64,000 nucleotides of DNA, from assembly GCA_015067895.1 (NCBI GenBank), contig SVLP01000011.1, forward strand, positions 1 through 64,000. Reading direction: 5' to 3'. The translations under genes and the position numbers were made by a program. A model generated the notes under the pieces. That model was not told the origin of the DNA, made no database searches, and was given only the letters and a program-made list of their open reading frames with translations. This DNA comes from Oscillospiraceae bacterium (lineage in GTDB: Bacteria; Bacillota_A; Clostridia; Oscillospirales; Oscillospiraceae). Shown here piece after piece: positions 1 to 7,072 of the stretch. Position 1 is the first letter of the stretch, and the number at the start of each line of letters is the position of its first letter.

Positions 1-1124
1 TCCACCAGGTTGCCCAGGGCGATGGCGATGGGGTAGGCAATGGCCATCTGGTCGGGGAAGAAGATGGTGCACAGCACCAGCTCGCCGGTGCCGCCGCCGC
101 CGGGGATGCCGGACATGGCAACGGAGGAGAAGATGGCCACGATGATGGCCAGGATGGCTTCGCCGGTGCCGAAGTCTTTGCCGAAGATGCCGAAGAGGAA
201 GGCCACCTTGATGATGGCACTCATGGCGGAGCCGTCCATGTGCATGGTGGCGCCCAGGGGCAGGACGATGTTGGTGACATCCTTGGAAATGCCGGTCTCC
301 TCGGCGGCCTCCATGTTGGTGGGGATGGTGGCGACGGAGGAGCAGGTGCCGAAGGACACGGCGGCGGGCTTGAACAGATGCTTGAACATGACCTTCACCG
401 CGCCCTTGCCGCCGCCGAAGCGGGCATACAGGGGGAAGAAGGTGAACATGTAGACAAAGCACAGGCCGTAGTACAGCAGCAGGGTACGGCTGTAGTCGCC
501 GATCAGCTCGGGGCCGTAGTCGGCAACCAGGTTGGCGAAGAAGCCGAAGAAGCCGATGGGGGCATAGTAGGTGATGATCTTGACCACATTCATGATGCAG
601 CCGGTCACGTCCTCCAGGAGCTTCGCGGTCATGGTCTTCTTGCCGCCGGACATCTGGATGCCGAAGCCGCAGAGGATGGCGAAGATGATGAGGGGCAGGA
701 TGGCCCGGCGGCTCCACAGTTCGGTGAAGTCGGGCTTGGTGAAGAAGTTGACGATCATGTCGGAAAGACCCAGAGTCTGGGCGACCTCACCCTCGGTGAT
801 CTCATACTGGCCCTGAACCAGGGGGAAGATGCGGCAGATGACGTACATGATGAGGGCGGCGATGCCGGCGGTGATGCAGAAGGTCACCACGGTGGTGCCC
901 ATGATCTTGCCGGCCTTCTTCATGGATTCCATGTTGGCGATGGCGGAGCAGATGGAGCAGAAGACCATCGGAACCACCACGCAGAACATCAGGTTGGTGA
1001 AGATGGTGCCGAGCCAGGCCAGGCTTCCCGCCTGCTCCGGCCACAGCCAGCCGAACACACAGCCCGCGCCGATGCCCAGCAGCATGCTGGTGATGAAGCC
1101 GTAGTTCTTGAAGAATTGTTTCAT
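1..1124 (-). CDS. Dicarboxylate/amino acid:cation symporter (DAACS family), partial
   Basis: Membrane carrier that imports acidic amino acids or C4-dicarboxylates with Na+ or H+. Reading leftwards from ATG at 1122-1124 the frame stays open to the window edge (about 374 codons), so the C-terminus is missing. The translation starts MKQFFKNYGFITSMLLGIG and has several hydrophobic helices. It carries the family's serine-rich re-entrant loop (SSVATIPTNMEAAEE) followed by VLPLGATMHMDGSAM, the equivalent of the substrate-binding LPLGATINMDGTA motif, and later SGIPGGGGTGE. A GGAGG ribosome site (complement of 1134-1138) is 9 bases before the ATG. It is divergent from an AraC-type regulator, which may control it. 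Substrate cannot be told from sequence; GltP, DctA and SstT-like proteins share these motifs. Confidence 0.9.
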   Translation of the reverse strand, partial: MKQFFKNYGFITSMLLGIGAGCVFGWLWPEQAGSLAWLGTIFTNLMFCVVVPMVFCSICSAIANMESMKKAGKIMGTTVVTFCITAGIAALIMYVICRIFPLVQGQYEITEGEVAQTLGLSDMIVNFFTKPDFTELWSRRAILPLIIFAILCGFGIQMSGGKKTMTAKLLEDVTGCIMNVVKIITYYAPIGFFGFFANLVADYGPELIGDYSRTLLLYYGLCFVYMFTFFPLYARFGGGKGAVKVMFKHLFKPAAVSFGTCSSVATIPTNMEAAEETGISKDVTNIVLPLGATMHMDGSAMSAIIKVAFLFGIFGKDFGTGEAILAIIVAIFSSVAMSGIPGGGGTGELVLCTIFFPDQMAIAYPIAIALGNLV

Positions 1125-1180
1125 TATGTATTACCTCCATAGGCAGTATTTGCCCGTTTGTAGGGATATTGTACAGCGCA

Positions 1181-1223
1181 ACTCTTGCAATGAATATGCA
1201 GTATGTGCTATACTTATTGCAAA
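1181..1223. promoter_or_regulatory. Possible AraC-type operator: direct repeats
   Basis: Two copies of a similar word, ACTCTTGCAA at 1181-1190 and ACTTATTGCAA at 1212-1222, lie in the same orientation 31 bp apart, about three helical turns, between the divergent symporter and AraC genes. AraC-family proteins usually bind direct repeats with helical phasing. The assignment rests on this pattern only. Confidence 0.35.
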
Positions 1224-1253
1224 AAGTGCGCTATTCGAAGATGTATCGCGCAA

Positions 1254-1395
1254 TGTAGGGAACGGCTATGGCCGTTCCGCAGGGAAACCTGACAAGTACG
1301 AACAATGTCCGGCGAATTCGCAGCATTTTGCCCCTTCGCCCAACTGCATTCCTCCCATAAGTGCATACTGCGGAACGGTCATAACCGTTCCCTAC
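1254..1395. repeat. Dispersed palindromic element, CCGTTCCC family, copy 1
   Basis: The left end reads GTAGGGAACGGC...GCCGTTCCGCAG and the right end CTGCGGAACGGT...ACCGTTCCCTAC, so the two ends are inverted copies around about 85 bp that includes GTCCGGCGAATTCG. Related copies occur at 10599, 16735, 18804 and 51444. The element fills the upstream region of the AraC gene, ending 23 bp before its ATG. Confidence 0.75.
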
Positions 1396-1418
1396 GATCC
1401 CGTTTACTAGGTGATAAC

Positions 1419-2279
1419 ATGACCAACTACCAGAAAAAAGGCTACCTGACGGAGGACTACCGGCTCTTCCATCTGCGCAGCGACAGCGGCACCAGGCCCG
1501 AATTCCACTACCACGAATTCTGCAAAATATTGATGCTGGTCTCCGGCTCCGGGGGCTACACCGTGGACGGCCAGCGCTACGCCCTCCAGAGCGGAGATGT
1601 GGTGCTCATAAACAGCCACAGCGTCCACCGGCCCGAATTCGAGCCGGGCACCGTCTACGAGCGGATCATCCTCTACATCTCCCCGGAATTCCTGCGCAGG
1701 GCCAGCGTACCGGGCTGTGATCTGACCGAGTGCTTCAGCGGCGGCCGGGGCCATGTGCTCCGGCCCGAGGAGCCGGAGCGGAAGAAGCTCTTCGCCCTGG
1801 CGGCTTCTCTGGAGCGGGAGCTGGATGGGGACGAGTATGGCCGGGCGATCCTGAGCAGTGCGGCGGTGCTGCGGCTGCTGGTACAAATTGGCCGGAACCT
1901 GCGCCGCACCGATTCCCCCCGGCCCGGCCCGGTGACCCCCGGCAACGAGCGGGTGGTGACCATCGTCCGGTACTTAGACCGCCATCTGACCGAGGATATC
2001 TGCATCGAGGAGCTGTCGGAGCGGTTTTACCTGAGCAAATACCATATGATGCGGCTTTTCCGCCGGGAGACCGGCACCACCATCCACGGCTATCTGACCG
2101 AGCGGCGGCTGATGCTGGCCCGGGAGCTGATCCGGGGAGGCATGAGCGCCACCGACGCCTGCTTCCGCTCCGGCTGGCGCAGCTACTCCTCCTTCACCCG
2201 GGCCTACGGCAAGCGCTTCGGCAGCACCCCCACGGGCAGACGGGACACGGCAGCACTGGCGGAGGAGACGTATGAATAA
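1419..2279 (+). CDS. AraC family transcriptional regulator
   Basis: A 286-residue DNA-binding regulator. The N-terminal half is a cupin-type sensor domain (FHYHEFCKILMLVSGSGGYTVDGQRYALQSGDVVLIN, in which histidines and the GDVVLI turn are typical). The C-terminal about 100 residues hold the two helix-turn-helix motifs (LSERFYLSKYHMMRLFRRETGTTIHGYLTERRLMLARELI, then ATDACFRSGWRSYSSFTRAYGKRFGSTP), the hallmark of AraC/XylS proteins. ATG at 1419 is chosen because AGGTGA lies 5 bases upstream and the upstream in-frame codons are repeat sequence. It is divergent from the DAACS symporter, so it plausibly responds to that transporter's substrate; this is inference from position. Confidence 0.93.
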   Translation: MTNYQKKGYLTEDYRLFHLRSDSGTRPEFHYHEFCKILMLVSGSGGYTVDGQRYALQSGDVVLINSHSVHRPEFEPGTVYERIILYISPEFLRRASVPGCDLTECFSGGRGHVLRPEEPERKKLFALAASLERELDGDEYGRAILSSAAVLRLLVQIGRNLRRTDSPRPGPVTPGNERVVTIVRYLDRHLTEDICIEELSERFYLSKYHMMRLFRRETGTTIHGYLTERRLMLARELIRGGMSATDACFRSGWRSYSSFTRAYGKRFGSTPTGRRDTAALAEETYE

Positions 2280-2346
2280 ATGGGACTGAATCAGGATTCG
2301 GGTCATGCATTTGTGAAACAGGAGAACGACCTTAAGCCTACTGCCG

Positions 2347-2530
2347 TCATTGCGAGCCCACCAGGGCGTGGCAATCTCCTGGTACTGCGCCGCAAATCTG
2401 CATATCGTACCAGGAGATCGCCACGGGCTCCCGCCCTCGCGATGACGTGGTTGTGGTTACCTGGTTCTTTTTTCTACATAGAAACCAGCAGCCGTGTCCC
2501 ACTTGATTGTGTGGACACGGCTGCTGTGTG
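2347..2530. repeat. Composite repeat: TCATTGCGAG inverted-repeat element plus hairpin
   Basis: An element bounded by CATTGCGAGCCC and the near-inverse GGGCTCCCGCCCTCGCGATGAC has internal inverse words ATCTCCTGGTAC / GTACCAGGAGAT. It is followed by a spacer (ACGTGGTTGTGGTTACCTGG) and a 14-bp hairpin at 2486-2526 (CAGCAGCCGTGTCC / GGACACGGCTGCTG). The same composite occurs in inverted orientation at 6490-6713. A further perfect 12-bp stem with a TCAT loop is at 2588-2615. With these, the 344-bp gap 2280-2623 is accounted for; no gene is seen in it. Confidence 0.8.
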
Positions 2531-2587
2531 AAATTGCCGCTAACGCGGCGGCTGTGGTGTAAGCGCGGGACGATTGAATTCGTTTGG

Positions 2588-2615
2588 GCGCGGTGCAAAT
2601 CATTTTGCACCGCGC
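2588..2615. terminator. Hairpin after the esterase gene
   Basis: A perfect 12-bp inverted repeat GCGCGGTGCAAA / TTTGCACCGCGC with a 4-base loop begins 9 bases beyond the stop codon of the minus-strand esterase. There is no T-run after it on the minus strand, so it is a weak terminator or an RNA-stabilising hairpin. Confidence 0.5.
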
Positions 2616-2623
2616 TCTGTGCC

Positions 2624-3400
2624 TTATTTCCAAAGATACTCCATATAAATGGGATTCTGCTTCTCCCAGTCGGCCTCGCAGTGGGCACCACCCACCTGGC
2701 AGTACATGTTCACCTCCGCGCCCTTGGCTTCCAGCACCTCCCTGACCTGGCGGTTCCACTTGTAGGTCTTGCTGGAGCGGTCGTCCCTGTCGGGATTTTT
2801 GATGCCGAAGGCCTCCTTGGTGCCCCAGGACAGGTAAAACTTACTGCCGGGGCGGATCTCGGAAGCGCGCAGATCCTTCAGCAAAGGCCGCATGCAGAAG
2901 CCGATGGCACTGGAGACGCAGGCGGCCTTTGAAAAGATGTGATTATAATGGGCACCGGCGTAGAGGGCCATCAGGCCACCCATGCTGCTGCCGCCGATGC
3001 CGGTGAACTCCCGGTCGGGCAGCGTCCGGTAGTCCCGGTCGATCATGGGCTTGACCTCACTCACGATCCAGTCCATGGTTTTGCTGCCCATGGGGAAGTA
3101 CATGGCAAACCGGGTGGTCAGCAGGGGCCGGTAGGGCATATACTCGCTGAGCCGCTCGTCGCCCTCGTGGCCGCACTCGATGCCGACTAAGATCAGCTTG
3201 CCCTCCCATTTGTCCAGGAAGGACTTCAGCCCCCAGCACTTGCCGTAGGTGGCGTCGTCATCGGAGAAGAGGTTGTGGCCGTCGAAGAAGTACAGGACGG
3301 GGTAGCGATCCATGCCGTTGGTGTAATCATCGGGCAGATAGATATGCAGAGGGCGATTCTTGCCCTTGGGCGTGTAGATGCAGTCGCGTTTGACGATCAT
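2624..3400 (-). CDS. Putative esterase (esterase D / Fes-like alpha/beta hydrolase)
   Basis: A 258-residue cytoplasmic serine esterase of the PF00756 type. The fold is shown by RYPVLYFFDGHNLFSD near residue 30, the nucleophile elbow GIGGSSMGGLMALY (catalytic Ser in GSSMGG) near residue 120, and a C-terminal histidine in GGAHCEADW; the acid is probably in the GTKEAFG...NPDRDD region. The start is ATG at 3400 because AAGGAG lies 9 bases upstream; the open frame continues to 3631, but that part only translates a repeat element. It is divergent from blaI. Substrate unknown; relatives act on acyl esters, siderophores or S-formylglutathione. Confidence 0.88.
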   Translation of the reverse strand: MIVKRDCIYTPKGKNRPLHIYLPDDYTNGMDRYPVLYFFDGHNLFSDDDATYGKCWGLKSFLDKWEGKLILVGIECGHEGDERLSEYMPYRPLLTTRFAMYFPMGSKTMDWIVSEVKPMIDRDYRTLPDREFTGIGGSSMGGLMALYAGAHYNHIFSKAACVSSAIGFCMRPLLKDLRASEIRPGSKFYLSWGTKEAFGIKNPDRDDRSSKTYKWNRQVREVLEAKGAEVNMYCQVGGAHCEADWEKQNPIYMEYLWK

Positions 3401-3454
3401 GGCGAAGCTCCTTTTCGGTTTTTCCATATGATGCTTATTGGCTTGGATCCGCAC

Positions 3455-3600
3455 CAACTTCTTGGCCCCCTCTGAGAGGGGGCTGTCAGCTTCGCTGACT
3501 GGGGGAGTGTCCTGAGATAGGAGCGCAGTGTTCTCTTTTCGAACACTCCCTCCACCGCTGACGCGGTTCCCCTCCCTCTTGGAGGGAGGCAAGGGGTGCG
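3455..3600. repeat. Palindromic repeat element in the esterase leader
   Basis: The ends are inverse of each other: TTGGCCCCCTCTGAGAGGGGG at the left and CCCTCCCTCTTGGAGGGAGG at the right, with inner inverse words (GGGGGAGTGT...GAACACTCCC and GCTTCGCTGAC / GCTGACGCGG). It separates the predicted esterase promoter (3632-3660) from its start codon, so it would be transcribed in the esterase 5' leader. Its layout resembles the CTTGCC family elsewhere in the window. Confidence 0.7.
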
Positions 3601-3631
3601 TTGCTGAGTTAAGCCGATAAGCATTTTCCAT

Positions 3632-3660
3632 ATTATAGCACGAACCGGTTGCGGGCGCAA
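3632..3660 (-). promoter_or_regulatory. Predicted esterase promoter
   Basis: On the minus strand TTGCGC (complement of 3655-3660), a 17-base spacer and TATAAT (complement of 3632-3637). The -35 is weak and the -10 is perfect. A perfect 10-bp palindrome at 3643-3666 (AACCGGTTGC / GCAACCGGTT, spacer GGGC) overlaps the -35 and spacer and could be an operator. Confidence 0.6.
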
Positions 3661-3673
3661 CCGGTTTTCGTAC

Positions 3674-3725
3674 TTGACAAAGCTGTCTACTTGTTGTAGA
3701 CTATAGTTGACTACACATTGTAGAC
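3674..3725 (+). promoter_or_regulatory. blaI promoter with two BlaI-type operators
   Basis: TTGACA at 3674-3679, 17-base spacer and TAGACT at 3697-3702 form the promoter. Two dyads overlap it: GTCTAC-N5-GTAGAC at 3685-3701 and GACTACA-CAT-TGTAGAC at 3709-3725. Known BlaI/MecI operators are built on TACA/TGTA dyads (GACTACA...TGTAGTC), so the second site matches in all but one base. Autoregulation by the downstream BlaI homologue is the natural reading. Confidence 0.85.
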
Positions 3726-3739
3726 AAGGAGGGATATCC

Positions 3740-4099
3740 ATGGAAAAGACGAAGCTGGGCCCGGTGGAGAGCCGGTTCGCGGATCTCATCTGGACCAGGG
3801 CCCCGGTGAGCACCACGGAGCTCATCGCCCTTGCGAAATCGGAGCTGGAGTGGAAGCGAACCACCACCTACACGGTGCTCAAGCGGCTGTGTGAGCGGGG
3901 GATCTTCGTGCTGACCGAGGGCATCGTGACCGCCAAAGTCAGCCGTGAGGAATTCTACGCCCGCCAGAGCCGGGACTATGTGCAGGAGGCCTTCGACGGC
4001 TCCCTGCCCGCCTTCGTGGCCGCCTTCTCCCGGAGCCGGAAGCTGAAGCCCGAGGAGATCGTGGCCCTGCAAAAGCTCATCGACGAGAGCAGGAGGTAA
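3740..4099 (+). CDS. blaI: BlaI/MecI/CopY family transcriptional repressor
   Basis: A 119-residue winged-helix repressor that binds TGTA dyads and is inactivated by proteolysis triggered by its partner sensor. The sequence shows the family opening (LGPVESRFADLIWTRAPVSTTELI), the recognition segment WKRTTTYTVLKRLCERGIF, the wing, and a C-terminal dimerisation segment (YVQEAFDGSLPAFVAAFSRSRKLKPEEIVALQKLID). ATG at 3740 follows AAGGAGGG by 6 bases. The next gene starts 2 bp after the stop and is the matching M56 sensor, so the two form an operon. It probably represses itself and may also act on the adjacent esterase. No beta-lactamase gene is next to it, so the inducer is unknown. Confidence 0.93.
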   Translation: MEKTKLGPVESRFADLIWTRAPVSTTELIALAKSELEWKRTTTYTVLKRLCERGIFVLTEGIVTAKVSREEFYARQSRDYVQEAFDGSLPAFVAAFSRSRKLKPEEIVALQKLIDESRR

Positions 4100-4101
4100 T
4101 T

Positions 4102-6252
4102 ATGGAACTGCAAAGCATCTTTTCCGCCGTCCTGAACATGACCATCACCGGCTCCATCGTGATCCTTTGTGTGCTGGCGGCGCGGCTGGCATTGAAGAAC
4201 GCGCCCCGGGTCTTTTCCTGGGCCCTGTGGCTGGTGGTGCTGTTTCGTCTGCTGTGCCCCGTGTCCGTCAGCGGGCCGGTGTCGGTGCTGGAGATCGTGG
4301 ACGCGCCGGAGCCGAAGGCCAATGTGGGCGCGGTGGAGTATGTGGCTCCGCCGAAGCCGCAGACGAATGCGGTGGTCATGATCCCCGGCCAGACCGGAAC
4401 CCCGGGACAGATCGTGACGGAGCCCGTCCCCGAAGTCCCCCAGTGGCGGATGTATGCCGCCTGGATCTGGCTGGCGGGCGCGGGCGGTCTGGCCGGCTAT
4501 GGGGGCATCAGTTATGTTAACCTGAAGAAGAAAATGCGGGCCTCCATGGCTCTGGCGTGGGGCATCCGGGAATCGGATCGGATCAGCACCCCCTTCGTCC
4601 TGGGGCTGCTCAAGCCCGTCATTTACCTGCCCGTGGGGCTGGAGGGTCAGGGGCACATCCTGCTCCACGAGCAGCTCCACATCCGCCACGGCGACCACAT
4701 CGTCAAGGCTCTGTTCTGGCTGGCGGTGAGTCTGCACTGGTTCAACCCCCTGGTGTGGCTGGCCTTCACCCTCTGCGGGCGGGATATGGAGCTGCGCTGT
4801 GACGAGGCGGTGCTGCGGGAGCTTGGCTCCCAGGTGCGCAGTGACTACGCCCAGTCTTTGCTGAACCTGGCCGCCGGGCGGCGGTATGCCCCCGCGCCCC
4901 TGGCCTTCGGCGAGGGGGACACGGGCAAGCGGGTGAAATTCGTGCTGAAATGGAGGAAAGCAAAGCTCTGGCTGGCCATCCCGGCGGCGGTGCTCTGCGC
5001 CGCCGTGCTGGTGATGACGGCCTGCAACCCCGCCGGAAGCCGGGATACCCCCTTCGGGCACAGCTATAAGGCTACCATGATCGTGACATCCACCCAACAC
5101 GAGGAACCGATCAACCAGAATCAGCTGTTCACCCTGACCAGTGATATGGCCTTATTTATACGAAACAACGGCAAAACCGCCATGGCAGGTTCTTTCAAAA
5201 TGCTGGAATCCCTGCCTGACACCTGTGCCGCCTGTCCGAACCGGGAGGAATGGGTCAGACTGAAGGCTGAATCGGTCAGTTCCTGGGAAGCTATTCAGAA
5301 TGGCCCGGACAATTACCTGTTGATCCAAATGATGGATGGGAAGCTGTATCTGATCCAGGGGGATCAGATGTACCATCTGGAGCGCACCGACCTGCTGGGC
5401 GTATCCATCAAGCAGCCGGGCATCGAAGCCTATGTGGAGCCGGTGTGGTACTCCACGGATTCCTGGGCCTGGATGCCCGGGGATATGAGCACCACCCTGG
5501 TGGACGCGGACGCAAAGCTCGTGCTCATGCCCGAACAGGATGTGGACATGATCGAGGTTCGGGAGGAATACTATATGCGAACCGACGGCGAGACGAGCAT
5601 CATCAACACCGAGCACATCCTAAAGCCGGACAAAAACGGCGACTTCCTGCTGGATGTATCCCGCCGGGGCACCCATGGCGACGATTTTGCCGTCTACTGG
5701 GTGACGGTGGGCGATGACCGGTATGTCTTCCGCCTGGCCTTCCCGGCGGTGCCCGGCGAGACCTCCGTCGCTGTCAGCGTCCCGGAGCAGACCCGGGAGG
5801 TTCGGTATTCCGAGGGCAATGTCTGGATCGCCCTGCAGCTGCCGGAGAGCTGGGACTATGACATCACCTATCTGGATGATCCCGAGCTCGACGCGGCCAT
5901 CAGCGCGGGCATCACCTTCTGGCCCCGGGGCCGGGAGGAGGGCAAGCTCTTCTTTGGCTACTACCCGGACAGATTCGCCGTCTGCGGCACGGGGCTGGAG
6001 ACCTCCGGCCTGTTTCTGGCAGGGCAGAACGCCAGCATGGGCACCTACGACGGCCGGAGTCTCTGGGATTTCATCAGCTTCGGCGAGTACTTCGCCGTCT
6101 GGGGTCAGGGTCATGAGCACTGGTGGGCGGAGTACGGCGACAGGGCCATGGAGATCCTGGACGCAGCGGCCTTCAGCACCCAGGGGATCGATCTGTCGGA
6201 TCTCACGGATGTCGATTGGGATTGCACGCTGCCGGTCAGCCCCACGGAGTGA
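4102..6252 (+). CDS. BlaR1/MecR1-like M56 metallopeptidase with unusual extracellular domain
   Basis: A 716-residue membrane sensor-protease. The N-terminal third has the M56 fold: transmembrane helices near residues 10-30 and 35-55, another near 115-135, the zinc motif HEQLH at residues 189-193, a helix LFWLAVSLHWFNPLVWLAF, and the conserved RDMELRCDEAVL. After the cytoplasmic stretch (LAFGEGDTGKRVKFVLKWRK) a helix ends in VLVMTACNPAG, resembling a lipobox. The remaining about 400 residues are predicted outside the cell and show no penicillin-binding SxxK/SxN/KTG set that I can recognise, unlike true BlaR1. So it senses something else, or beta-lactams by an unknown domain. It is 2 bp downstream of blaI and presumably cleaves BlaI or triggers its cleavage. 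Confidence 0.85.
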   Translation: MELQSIFSAVLNMTITGSIVILCVLAARLALKNAPRVFSWALWLVVLFRLLCPVSVSGPVSVLEIVDAPEPKANVGAVEYVAPPKPQTNAVVMIPGQTGTPGQIVTEPVPEVPQWRMYAAWIWLAGAGGLAGYGGISYVNLKKKMRASMALAWGIRESDRISTPFVLGLLKPVIYLPVGLEGQGHILLHEQLHIRHGDHIVKALFWLAVSLHWFNPLVWLAFTLCGRDMELRCDEAVLRELGSQVRSDYAQSLLNLAAGRRYAPAPLAFGEGDTGKRVKFVLKWRKAKLWLAIPAAVLCAAVLVMTACNPAGSRDTPFGHSYKATMIVTSTQHEEPINQNQLFTLTSDMALFIRNNGKTAMAGSFKMLESLPDTCAACPNREEWVRLKAESVSSWEAIQNGPDNYLLIQMMDGKLYLIQGDQMYHLERTDLLGVSIKQPGIEAYVEPVWYSTDSWAWMPGDMSTTLVDADAKLVLMPEQDVDMIEVREEYYMRTDGETSIINTEHILKPDKNGDFLLDVSRRGTHGDDFAVYWVTVGDDRYVFRLAFPAVPGETSVAVSVPEQTREVRYSEGNVWIALQLPESWDYDITYLDDPELDAAISAGITFWPRGREEGKLFFGYYPDRFAVCGTGLETSGLFLAGQNASMGTYDGRSLWDFISFGEYFAVWGQGHEHWWAEYGDRAMEILDAAAFSTQGIDLSDLTDVDWDCTLPVSPTE

Positions 6253-6285
6253 TTCTGTCGCGGTGTCATAGAATACAGCAGCGTT

Positions 6286-6467
6286 CTTGCCCCCCGCATT
6301 TATGAGGGGGGATGGCCGCAGGCCAGGGGGGAGTCCGAATATTTGCAGCGCAAATATTCGGAAAATCCCGTATTTCGCAGAAAAACGAGCAGACCCCCTC
6401 CGTCGCGATGGCTCCGGGCTTTGCCCGAATCCATCGCGACACCTCCCCCATAAATGTGGGAGGCAAG
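6286..6467 (+). repeat. CTTGCC-family hairpin element, copy 1
   Basis: It begins CTTGCCCCCCGCATTTATGA and ends TAAATGTGGGAGGCAAG, so the outer ends are inverse. Inside are stem 1 (TCCGAATATTTGC / GCAAATATTCGGA) and a decayed stem 2 (CCCGTATTTCGC...). The GACCCCCTCCGTCGCGATGG segment is shared with the copies at 31742 and 47896. It starts 33 bp after the blaR1-like stop codon. Confidence 0.85.
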
Positions 6468-6481
6468 AGGATTCTCAATAT

Positions 6482-6793
6482 GAAAAAAGGGCTGTAAAGA
6501 AACGCATAGGTATCCAAACAACATACAGCAGCAGTGACACACAATCAAGCGGGACACTGCTGCTGTTTTCTATGTTGGATCAATCGGATCAGGTGACCAC
6601 ATCCATGTCATCGCGAGCCCGTAAGGGCGCGGCGATCTCCTGGTACGATGTGCAGATTTGTGACGCAGTACCAGGAGATTGCCGCGTCGCCTGTCGGCTC
6701 CTCGCAATGACAGCGGTAGACGGCAGATGGTTCTTCTGATTGACTCATGTATAACTCGAATCATTATTCAGGTTTCTTTACAGCCCCTTTTTC
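6482..6793. repeat. About 310-bp composite element with inverted ends
   Basis: The left end (GGGCTGTAAAGAAAC, about 6488-6502) and right end (GTTTCTTTACAGCCCC, 6772-6787) are inverted copies, each flanked by A- or T-rich sequence. Inside are a hairpin (CAGCAGCAGTG / CACTGCTGCTG, about 6520-6561) and a TCATCGCGAG...CTCGCAATGAC element (about 6607-6712) with inner words ATCTCCTGGTAC / GTACCAGGAGAT. The hairpin plus TCATCGCGAG part is the inverted counterpart of the composite at 2347-2530. No open frame of note is inside. The right end abuts the stop codon of the next gene at 6794. Confidence 0.75.
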
Positions 6794-7072
6794 TTATTTC
6801 CCGCCACGGAAGCGGGCGATGGTGTTGAGGGTCACCGTTCCGATGGCCAGGGTGAATGCCGCCAGGGTGACGGCGCGGATGGTGTCCAGGATGCCGCTGG
6901 CATCCCCGATCTGAGCCCGGTGGGTCAGCTCCACGAGCTGGAGCACCAGCGCCAGAATGCAGCAGGCGAAGCTTGCCAGGGACACCCGCCCTCTGCGGAG
7001 GGCGTTGATGCCGAAGCCCCAGGCCGCCAGGCCGATCAGCAGACTGCTGACATTGAGGAATGGGAGAATCAC
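6794..7072 (-). CDS. Small membrane protein, unknown function
   Basis: A 92-residue hydrophobic protein with about three transmembrane segments (FLNVSSLLIGLAAWGFGINAL, ASFACCILALVLQLVEL, TIRAVTLAAFTLAIGTVTLN) and a basic tail. GTG at 7072 is preferred: AGGAGGTG precedes it and it overlaps the stop of the upstream gene by 4 bases (GTGA), the signature of translational coupling. An alternative TTG at 7096 lies within the upstream gene and has no ribosome site. It belongs to a minus-strand operon of membrane proteins and lipoproteins. I do not recognise a family. Confidence 0.7.
   Translation of the reverse strand: MILPFLNVSSLLIGLAAWGFGINALRRGRVSLASFACCILALVLQLVELTHRAQIGDASGILDTIRAVTLAAFTLAIGTVTLNTIARFRGGK

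Noticed and set aside
802..1140. Minus-strand open frame beginning at 1140 upstream of the symporter ATG
   Set aside because: It is in another frame of the symporter gene; its His/Arg-rich translation has no domain, and the GGAGG there serves the symporter ATG at 1124.
240..1142. Plus-strand open frame of 300 codons at the window start
   Set aside because: Antisense to the symporter, whose frame carries clear DAACS motifs; the plus-strand translation is low-complexity Gly/Glu/His-rich.
3401..3631. 77-residue N-terminal extension of the esterase
   Set aside because: It translates the palindromic repeat at 3455-3600; AAGGAG is correctly spaced before ATG 3400 only.
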